Below are positions 1-5,555 of a stretch of DNA of 5,555 nt, in pieces. The stretch is taken from positions 1 through 5,555 of the forward strand of contig CAMWLX010000247.1 of the NCBI GenBank assembly GCA_947175225.1, written 5' to 3'. A model generated the notes under the pieces. It did not search any database. It had not been told where the DNA came from and saw nothing but the letters and a program-made list of their open reading frames with translations. The position numbers and the translations under genes are program-made. The stretch is from an uncultured Porphyromonadaceae bacterium. GTDB lineage: Bacteria > Bacteroidota > Bacteroidia > Bacteroidales > Muribaculaceae. How positions within the stretch are numbered: position 1 is the stretch's first letter; each line of letters starts with the position of its first letter.

Positions 1-2
1 TT

Positions 3-90
3 GCGTAGGCTTCTGCGTTGCCGTCCGACTATTGATGGGCAATGCGAGAAGCCTCAGAACGTAGGACGGCAATGATAGCGAATCCTACGC
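3..90. repeat. Nested and alternative inverted repeats (palindromic intergenic element)
   Basis: Several complementary arms overlap here. Arm 7-22 pairs with 38-54 (16 pairs, one G-T wobble, one bulged base at 46). Arm 16-26 pairs with 64-74 (11 pairs, one wobble), and the outer arm 3-9 pairs perfectly with 84-90, with 11-13/80-82 as an extra short helix. Arm 60-66 also pairs perfectly with 83-89. The heptamer GGCAATG occurs twice, at 38-44 and 68-74, which is why the 5' arm has two partners. This is seen directly. The element could be a REP-like dispersed intergenic repeat, a compound terminator or a structured RNA; the sequence alone does not decide. No convincing protein is encoded. Confidence 0.6.
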
Positions 91-95
91 TTTTT
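60..95 (+). terminator. Probable rho-independent terminator of an upstream gene
   Basis: A perfect 7-bp stem (60-66 with 83-89, CGTAGGA/TCCTACG) with a 16-base loop is followed after one base by TTTTT at 91-95 and then AT-rich DNA. The longer outer pairing 3-9/84-90 would also place a stem directly against the T run. The orientation suits a plus-strand transcript entering from the left edge, whose gene is not in the window. The loop is larger than in a classic terminator, so this is moderately supported. Confidence 0.5.
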
Positions 96-362
96 ATATC
101 ATTATTACTCCTTATGACCAAGGATTCATCATTTGGAGGCCAAAAACAAACCAAACTAAAAATATGAAACGACAATAAATGTATTTTTTAGGATGCTTTT
201 GTGGCAGTTTTAAAAATTTCGTATCCATGCCAGTTAATGCGTTGATTTGCTTAGAAGTAGGCTATGCCTGAATGCTGTATTTTCAGTACTATATGCCAAT
301 ATGCGAGTTAACAGCTTTATAATTATGAAATAATAATAACAATAAATAAAACAAATAAAATC
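96..362 (+). other. AT-rich intergenic region and 5' leader, no gene seen
   Basis: This stretch of about 270 bases has no open frame worth calling; the only ATG near the middle, at 164, is followed by just three sense codons. It must contain or transmit the promoter for the 363-3413 gene, but I found no clear Bacteroidota promoter (TTTG near -33 with TAnnTTTG near -7). A TATAAT hexamer at 318-323 lacks any partner at -35. No strong hairpin or riboswitch-like fold was recognised. The last 35 bases are almost pure A and T. Confidence 0.5.
328..362 (+). promoter_or_regulatory. A-rich translation-initiation leader of the BspA-like gene
   Basis: The 35 bases before the ATG at 363 are nearly all A and T, with only isolated C and no GGAGG-like motif. 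Bacteroidota commonly initiate translation from A-rich, unstructured leaders instead of Shine-Dalgarno pairing. This context favours the ATG at 363 over the in-frame ATG at 381, whose upstream bases are less A-rich. Confidence 0.5.
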
Positions 363-3300
363 ATGACAAGTACTTTACTTATGAAAGTAGAGCGGTTTCG
401 CTATTTTGCGATCCTGCTCGTGACGCTGTGTGCGTACACTACGGCTTTCGCACAGGGAGCTACATCTGATGAGATCAATGCAGCCATCGTCACTGACAGC
501 GATGTCGAATTAACATGGACCAATGATGCGGAACATCCTTGGATCGTCAATACCCCCTCATCAGGTACGGGTATTGAGGTTAAGACTCCGATAGATGAGG
601 ATAACTTAGCCTTCACATCCATATTGAAATTTTCATTTTCTACGGATAAGGAAACCTACATCACATTTGATTGGTTTAGGCAGCTACCGGTTGAGGGTGA
701 TGACCTTACATTGACCGTGGATGGAAAGGAAGTGTCCTATATAACAGGAGATGGAGGCTGGCAAGGTGATGCACATATCATCTTTGAAGTCGGTAGCCAT
801 ATTGTGGAATTTAAATCAACATCTAATGATAAGTATAATCATGGCGATGGATATTGTTCAGCGATTAAGAATATATGTGTGAAGAAAATTAACTGGGATG
901 AGGTTACAGTCGAAGCTCCAGGACAGTTTGTATCCTCTCTGGTCGATGTTATGGGAGACAGAAGTATGTTGGATATCGAATTTTTACGGATTAAAGGATC
1001 TCTCAATGATACCGACATGGAAGTAGTGAAACGGCTCAACAACATTGTGGTTGTTGACTTCAGGGAAACGGATATCTCAGAGATATCAAATACGATTTTC
1101 CAAGGATTCTCTCGATTATATACAGTTTTTCTTCCGGAATCTTTGAAAAAAATTGGAGACTCATCATTTCGAGCGTCATCATTGCGAGTATTGGACATAC
1201 CCAATGGGGTTGAAACATTAGATAATAATGCGTTTCGTGATTCTAGACTTAGAAATGTTTCAGTATCAAATACTGTTAAATTTATAGGTGAGAGAGCTTT
1301 TATAGCAACTACTATTAGAAAAATCGTATTACCAGGTTCTGTCAATTACATAGGACGATGGGCATTTGAAATGACCGGATTAAGGGAAGTTATATTTGAG
1401 GAGAGTGATGCTACCCTTTCAATGGAACAAAATGTTTTTCAAAGTTGCAATTCTTTGAAGCATGTTAAACTCTCTAAGTCGTGTGCGAATATTCCAATAA
1501 GTTGTTTTAATAACTCCAGTTTAAAATCAATAGAAATGCCTGAAGGTGTAAAGACGATTGGTAGTTCTGCTTTTCGAGGCACACAATTAGAATCGATTGT
1601 ATTTCCTGAATCTTTGGTTTCTATCGGAGAGTTTTCCTTTGATAGTTCGAATATTACTTCAGTAGTTATACCTAAAAATGTAACAAATATTGGAAGAGCG
1701 GCTTTTTTTCGTTGCGGTCAATTGAAGGAAGTAACATTGAATTCATATGCTAATAATTTGAATGCCACATTTCATGAATGCTTTTCCTTAGAGAGGATTA
1801 TAGTTCCAAGTGTAACTCCTCCTACGACTGTCAGCGGAGAGGATCCTTTCAGGGACAATGACAAGGATGTAGTATCTGTGATTGTTCCGGAATTCGCACT
1901 AAGAACTTATAAAGTTGATCCATATTGGTTCCAATTTAGAAATCTGAAATCGTCTATTGATATATCGGAATCCGACCTTTGGGCAATACACGGACACCTT
2001 ATGCTCAACAGCGACTATACTATGACAGGCACTCCTTCCATCGACCTCGAAGTAGGAGGCATCCTCGATATAGCTGAAGATACACCCCTTTCTCTCAATG
2101 ACGTTACATATAACGTCCAGGAAGATGTTCCCGCTTGTTTCCTTAATGAAAGCGATCAGGTGACAGCAAATAGTCTTACAACTAAGTTCTATGTTCCGAG
2201 TAATGGCAAATGGTATTTCTTCTCTCCGGTGACTGACGTTAAGATGGCCGACGTGAGATATCCCGCCACTGACTCATGGGTGATTTACCGTTATGACGGT
2301 AACCGCCGCGCAACAGAAAACAGCGCTTCTGGAAACTGGGCGAAGATGACTGTTTCTGACGTGCTGAAGCGCGGTCAGGGCTACATCATCCAGGCTGCCG
2401 CTGCCGGTACACTCCATCTTCCAGCCGCTACATCAGAACTTCCAGCCTTCTTTGGTTTAGGCGAGGCTCCGATGAGCATCGACGATAATGTTTGCGAATC
2501 TGCTGAAAACGCAGGGTGGAACCTTGTTGGTAATCCCTATCCGACATACTACGATATTTATAGCATCGAACTGCAGGCTCCTATCACTGTTTGGGATGGA
2601 TCCACCTACCGTGCTTATTCACTTACTGACGATAACTATGTGCTCCGGCCTATGCAGCCCTTCTTTGTGCAGAAATCCTCTTCCGACGTCACCTTTGCAA
2701 TGCCTCGTGGAGGTCGTCAGGGAAGCAATGAGGTTATCCGCCCCCATACTCAGCAGATAAACGTTGTGGATCCCAATCGTCACAAACTTAATCTTGAAAT
2801 TACTCGTGGCAACAACGATAGCGCAGATGACTATACCCGCATCGTGATAAACGAAGATGCGTCTCTTGCCTATGAGGGTACATGTGATGCTTCCAAGTTC
2901 ATGAGTATGGACAACGAGGTGGCGCAGATCTATACAATCGGAGAGAACCGTTATCCGCTTGCAATCAACGAACGACCTTACGCCGACGGCAACGCCACGC
3001 TTGGTGTCTATATCCCCGTTGCCGGAGAAACATATCGTATTTCAGCGGTTCGTGCCGACCGCAAGGCATGGCTATATGACAATGAGTCTAAAATTGAGCA
3101 GGATCTGACAGAGGGTGACTATCTCTTTACCGCTACTAAGTCAGGAGAAGACAACAGTCGTTTCTCAATCCGTTTCGCTCCCTCTTCTTCTACAGCTGTT
3201 GAAGAGATGGCAAACATCGACGTTAAGGTGACTGGCAATGAAGGCTCTATTTCGGTTGTCGCTGCCAAAGGTGCGTCTGTCGCTGTCTATGGTGCTGACG

Positions 3301-3413
3301 GTGTCCTGATTTCAAACGCTGTCGTTGACGAAGGTACACTTGAATTTACAGTCGCCGGTGGTGTTTATATTGTGAATGTGAATGGTCAAAGCTTCAAGAC
3401 CATAGTTAAATAA
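363..3413 (+). CDS. Secreted BspA-like leucine-rich-repeat surface protein with Bacteroidales C-terminal tail
   Basis: Complete 1016-residue exported protein, probably a cell-surface adhesin or ligand-binding scaffold. Residues 1-31 form a signal peptide (basic start, hydrophobic FAILLVTLCAYTTAF, cleavage near AFAQ). Residues 32-190 form a beta-rich domain I cannot assign, including the segment TYITFDWFRQLP. Residues 249-496 hold about eleven repeats, mostly of 22 residues, of the BspA/TpLRR type (pattern SLxxIxxPxxVxxIGxxAF); a W-x-x-F-containing cap near 515-530 closes them. Residues 540-940 carry a region with KWYFFSPV near 616 and WNLVGNPYP at 719-727, a style common in Bacteroidales surface proteins. 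The last ~65 residues (VYGADG, then GGVYIVNVNG and a final KTIVK) resemble the type IX secretion sorting tail or DUF6383. An alternative start lies at 381 (MKVERF). No catalytic motif is seen. Base composition changes inside the gene: 19 and 22 G+C per 60 in two LRR samples, 35 per 60 downstream. BspA-like relatives bind host matrix proteins, but this ligand is unknown. Confidence 0.85.
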   Translation: MTSTLLMKVERFRYFAILLVTLCAYTTAFAQGATSDEINAAIVTDSDVELTWTNDAEHPWIVNTPSSGTGIEVKTPIDEDNLAFTSILKFSFSTDKETYITFDWFRQLPVEGDDLTLTVDGKEVSYITGDGGWQGDAHIIFEVGSHIVEFKSTSNDKYNHGDGYCSAIKNICVKKINWDEVTVEAPGQFVSSLVDVMGDRSMLDIEFLRIKGSLNDTDMEVVKRLNNIVVVDFRETDISEISNTIFQGFSRLYTVFLPESLKKIGDSSFRASSLRVLDIPNGVETLDNNAFRDSRLRNVSVSNTVKFIGERAFIATTIRKIVLPGSVNYIGRWAFEMTGLREVIFEESDATLSMEQNVFQSCNSLKHVKLSKSCANIPISCFNNSSLKSIEMPEGVKTIGSSAFRGTQLESIVFPESLVSIGEFSFDSSNITSVVIPKNVTNIGRAAFFRCGQLKEVTLNSYANNLNATFHECFSLERIIVPSVTPPTTVSGEDPFRDNDKDVVSVIVPEFALRTYKVDPYWFQFRNLKSSIDISESDLWAIHGHLMLNSDYTMTGTPSIDLEVGGILDIAEDTPLSLNDVTYNVQEDVPACFLNESDQVTANSLTTKFYVPSNGKWYFFSPVTDVKMADVRYPATDSWVIYRYDGNRRATENSASGNWAKMTVSDVLKRGQGYIIQAAAAGTLHLPAATSELPAFFGLGEAPMSIDDNVCESAENAGWNLVGNPYPTYYDIYSIELQAPITVWDGSTYRAYSLTDDNYVLRPMQPFFVQKSSSDVTFAMPRGGRQGSNEVIRPHTQQINVVDPNRHKLNLEITRGNNDSADDYTRIVINEDASLAYEGTCDASKFMSMDNEVAQIYTIGENRYPLAINERPYADGNATLGVYIPVAGETYRISAVRADRKAWLYDNESKIEQDLTEGDYLFTATKSGEDNSRFSIRFAPSSSTAVEEMANIDVKVTGNEGSISVVAAKGASVAVYGADGVLISNAVVDEGTLEFTVAGGVYIVNVNGQSFKTIVK
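1107..1847 (+). repeat. BspA/TpLRR-type leucine-rich repeat array (protein level)
   Basis: About eleven tandem units of mostly 22 residues occupy residues 249 to about 496 of the first protein. Well-preserved units include those with LRVLDIPNGVETL, IRKIVLPGSVNYIG, LKSIEMPEGVKTIG and ITSVVIPKNVTNIG, each followed by an aromatic AF or SF position. The fifth unit is 25 residues (DATLSMEQNVF), and the tenth and eleventh are degenerate, as expected near the end of a solenoid. The units are not near-identical in DNA, so this is an old array and not a recent expansion. Confidence 0.85.
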
Positions 3414-3415
3414 AA

Positions 3416-5555
3416 ATGTTAATCCCATACAATATGAGGATTCTTAGATTATTGCTGCCGTTGCTCGCGCTCTTTAAGTGGAGCGCGACAACGTTTGCTC
3501 AAGACGAAGGACAGTATGCCTTTGCCACTCGGTGCATTCCGGCTGAGGGTGGACGCCCTTCTCCGGAGTCAGCATCCTATACAGCCGGCACTTCGGTCAC
3601 AGTAAACTGTTCCCTAAACTCAGGATTCCGTTTTCTCCAATGGGAAGACGAGGAAGGTAACGTAGTCTCGACTTCAACCCGCTTCAGATACACTATGCCG
3701 GCTCAAGACGTGACTCTAATAGCCCGTCTTGAGTATGATCCCACCTTGCCGGAAGAGCCATCCGTTCCGGATATCAAGACTTATGCTACAGTACATATGG
3801 ATGTTTCTCCCTCTAATGGTGGAAGCATACGCAAATATGGAGATTTTGTAGAAATCGATGGGTCGGAAGCAAAATATGTGATCGGCTCTACAGCAAGATT
3901 GGTTGCTAATACCAATTCCGGATTCAGATTTGTTAACTGGACGGAAAATGGAGAAGTAATTTCCACATCCGCTACTCTCAGTTTTACGGTAGAAGAAGGA
4001 AGTCGAAATCTTGTGGCTAACTTTGAATATGAGCCGACGACTCCTTCCGAACCGGGAACCCCTGTTCTTTACCATAAGCTTACACTTGTGTCTAATCCGG
4101 AAGGAGCTGTATCATCGATGTCCGGTGGAGGTGAATATGCTGATGGACGAAGTATAAATGTTAGTGCAACTGCGAAAGAGTATTATGTATTTGAAAACTG
4201 GACTGACGATCTTGGCAACATAGTGTCGGATGTGCTCAACTTCTCTTACACATTGCCAAGCAGACATGTGACGCTGACAGCAAATTTCAGGTATGAATAT
4301 TCCTACGACCCGGCAACTCCCGATGAACCCGGAAGCCCCGGTAATGATGAGAGCGGTGTGACGGCAAGGCCACGTATAAGTATGTATGATGACACACATG
4401 TGATGATGCTGTCGTCTACTCCGGGCGCAACCATATATTATACTCTTGACGGTACTGAACCTACCACGGGAAGCCGTGTCTATTCTACTCCCGTCTTCGT
4501 TCCGTCTAATCTTCTCGTTAAGGCGATAGCGGTAAAGGATGGTCTTGCAAATTCAGATGTGACCACTTATCAGGTGACATCTTATCATGCTGCAGCTCCC
4601 GTATTCACTTTCAAGAATTATAAGGTGGAGATTTCCAGCACAACGCCGGGAGCAGTCATACATTATACGATCGGCCGTAACGATCCTACGGAGGATAGTC
4701 CTATATATCAGGAACCGATTGAGCTAAATGACGGTGATTTGGTTCAGGCAATTGCATATGCCGAGAATCTTACACCTTCCGATGTGAGTACTTTCGTTTT
4801 CCAGAAATCTAAATATTCTGTGGAAGCTCCAGCCATCTCTTTGAATGAGAATGGTAGGATTGAGATTGTTCCGGCGGTAGAGGGGAGCGTGATACGCTTT
4901 ACCACTGATGGATCAACCCCCGACATCAGCAGCACCGTCTACGGTCTACCTTTTACTCCTGACGGTAACTGTACGGTAAAGGCTTACACTACCCACCCCA
5001 ACTATTTCGATTCTCCGGTAGGGGAGTACGTTGTGGATATTTTCAAGGTTGAGCGTCCGGAATTTAGGTTCTCCAACCGTACGCTTTCAATGATGGTGCC
5101 TACTTCCGGAGCCTCAATTCGTTATACGGTTGACGGTAGCATTCCGACGGAGGAATCGACTCTCTATAATCAGCCACTTAATCTGACGGAAGATTGCCGA
5201 GTGATTGCGAAAGGTTTCAAGAACAATTATGAACCTTCCGATACCATCAGCTACATATTTGTCTATGCGAGCCATCAGGTTGCGAAGCCGGAAGTGACAT
5301 ACGATCTTGCAACAAAGACTGTGACAATGACATGCGACACAGAGGATGCTTCAATAAGATACACTACAAACGGAGCGACTCCAACTGCCACTACAGGCAT
5401 ATCCTACTCAGTTCCATTTGTGGTGGAAGGCAACAAGACCTTTACTGTAGGAGCGTTCCGCAACGATCTTTTCGACTCAGAAGTCACAACGTTGACAGTG
5501 GATGACCAGCAGGTGCCGACCCCGACGGCAAGTTTCGCCAACAAGCGTCTTACAC
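3416..5555 (+). CDS. Secreted InlB-repeat and chitobiase-C-terminal-like repeat protein (3' end beyond window)
   Basis: The frame stays open for 713 codons to the window edge, so the C-terminus is missing. Residues 1-29 form a signal peptide (MRILRLLLPLLALF core, end at TFAQ). Three InlB-like repeats (Flg_new_2/divergent B-repeat style) follow at about 34-108, 121-206 and 219-295, each with a GG or G turn, a GFRFLQW, GFRFVNW or YVFENW strand and an ending such as VANFEYEP. Pro/Glu-rich linkers (EEPSVPD, PSEPGTP, PDEPGSPG) separate them. Then at least five repeats resembling the chitobiase/beta-hexosaminidase C-terminal domain begin near 317, 393, 469, 545 and 622, with a sixth beginning near 700. 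Their hallmark is IxYTxDGxxPTxxSxxY. I chose the ATG at 3416 because it lies two bases after the upstream stop in an A-rich context; the in-frame ATG at 3434 gives a more compact signal peptide and is a real alternative. It is probably co-transcribed with the BspA-like gene. Role: surface or extracellular binding scaffold; any enzyme domain would lie past the edge. Confidence 0.8.
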   Translation, partial: MLIPYNMRILRLLLPLLALFKWSATTFAQDEGQYAFATRCIPAEGGRPSPESASYTAGTSVTVNCSLNSGFRFLQWEDEEGNVVSTSTRFRYTMPAQDVTLIARLEYDPTLPEEPSVPDIKTYATVHMDVSPSNGGSIRKYGDFVEIDGSEAKYVIGSTARLVANTNSGFRFVNWTENGEVISTSATLSFTVEEGSRNLVANFEYEPTTPSEPGTPVLYHKLTLVSNPEGAVSSMSGGGEYADGRSINVSATAKEYYVFENWTDDLGNIVSDVLNFSYTLPSRHVTLTANFRYEYSYDPATPDEPGSPGNDESGVTARPRISMYDDTHVMMLSSTPGATIYYTLDGTEPTTGSRVYSTPVFVPSNLLVKAIAVKDGLANSDVTTYQVTSYHAAAPVFTFKNYKVEISSTTPGAVIHYTIGRNDPTEDSPIYQEPIELNDGDLVQAIAYAENLTPSDVSTFVFQKSKYSVEAPAISLNENGRIEIVPAVEGSVIRFTTDGSTPDISSTVYGLPFTPDGNCTVKAYTTHPNYFDSPVGEYVVDIFKVERPEFRFSNRTLSMMVPTSGASIRYTVDGSIPTEESTLYNQPLNLTEDCRVIAKGFKNNYEPSDTISYIFVYASHQVAKPEVTYDLATKTVTMTCDTEDASIRYTTNGATPTATTGISYSVPFVVEGNKTFTVGAFRNDLFDSEVTTLTVDDQQVPTPTASFANKRLT
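3512..4300 (+). repeat. Three InlB-type B-repeat domains (protein level)
   Basis: Three diverged beta-rich units of about 75-85 residues share the order: short strand, proline/glycine turn (PAEGG, PSNGG, PEGAV), variable loop, G- or Y-starting aromatic strand with a conserved W, S-x-x-x-x-F-x-(Y/F)-T strand, then V-T-L or N-L-V-A and a closing aromatic-acidic segment. Linkers between units are rich in P, E, T and S. The second unit has an extra loop (residues about 134-146) that the others lack. Confidence 0.7.
4364..5555 (+). repeat. Chitobiase-C-terminal-like repeat array, five complete units plus the start of a sixth
   Basis: Units begin near residues 317, 393, 469, 545, 622 and 700 of the second protein. 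The conserved core appears as YYTLDGTEPT, HYTIGRNDPT, RFTTDGSTPD, RYTVDGSIPT and RYTTNGATPT, followed by S-x-x-Y, then V-x-A-x-A-like strands and an S-D or S-E/P turn before the next unit. Such modules (CHB_HEX_C_1 style, an immunoglobulin-like beta sandwich) usually sit at the C-terminus of glycosidases; here they are tandem and no catalytic domain is visible in the sequenced part. Confidence 0.75.

Noticed and set aside
1..75. Open frame from the left edge to a TGA at 73-75 (24 codons) as the tail of an upstream gene
   Set aside because: It lies entirely inside the palindrome cluster, reads as a Arg- and Cys-containing stretch with no recognisable protein character, and other frames are similarly short.
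164..178. Tiny frame ATG-AAA-CGA-CAA-TAA as a leader peptide
   Set aside because: Four codons with no downstream attenuator structure and far from the next gene; expected by chance.
318..323. TATAAT hexamer as a -10 box
   Set aside because: No -35 element at a suitable distance, and Bacteroidota promoters use TAnnTTTG; in DNA this AT-rich a TATAAT is expected by chance.
839..1345. 168-codon minus-strand open frame across the LRR region
   Set aside because: Antisense to a well-supported coding region; its translation is low-complexity S/T-rich with no domain.
2488..2760. 90-codon plus-strand frame inside the BspA-like gene
   Set aside because: Out-of-frame overlap of a conserved coding region (WNLVGNPYP segment), with no own leader or recognisable product.
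3716..4399. Minus-strand frames of 119, 61 and 95 codons opposite the InlB-type repeats
   Set aside because: The plus strand is continuously open with clear repeat domains; the antisense translations show no family character.
4744..4935. 63-codon minus-strand frame
   Set aside because: Antisense shadow of the chitobiase-like repeat array with no supporting start context or domain.
3512..5555. Possible CRISPR or DNA tandem-repeat array
   Set aside because: The periodicity is at protein level only; units are diverged in DNA and there are no identical short repeats with spacers.

Overview
The window most likely comes from a Bacteroidota genome, probably a gut Bacteroidales of the Muribaculaceae/Prevotella/Bacteroides type. 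The grounds are A-rich leaders without a clear Shine-Dalgarno sequence, signal peptides ending in A-F-A-Q, a BspA-type leucine-rich-repeat protein with a Bacteroidales-style C-terminal module, and a partner built of InlB-like and chitobiase-C-terminal-like repeats. The family assignment is inference from protein style; no rRNA or marker gene is present.

Layout. Positions 1-95 hold a dense set of nested, partly alternative inverted repeats ending in a run of five T: a terminator and/or a dispersed intergenic palindromic element that closes whatever lies upstream. Positions 96-362 are an AT-rich gap with no supported gene, ending in a very A-rich ribosome-loading leader. Positions 363-3413 encode a complete 1016-residue secreted BspA-like protein: signal peptide, unassigned beta-rich N-terminal domain, about eleven leucine-rich repeats, a long C-terminal region and a T9SS-like/DUF6383-like tail. 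Two bases after its stop a second gene begins (3416, or 3434 as the alternative start) and runs off the right edge. It encodes a signal peptide, three InlB-type repeats separated by Pro/Glu linkers, and at least five chitobiase-C-terminal-like repeats spaced at 76-78 residues.

The two genes are on the same strand with no room for a promoter or terminator between them, so they are probably one operon making two large exported repeat proteins. Both look like surface-displayed binding or adhesion scaffolds; no catalytic domain is visible in either. No CRISPR array, tRNA, rRNA, transposase or recognisable defence system is present. The points most worth a second look are the switch-like palindrome cluster at the left edge, the composition break inside the first gene, the unassigned N-terminal domain, and the highly regular repeat array of the second protein.
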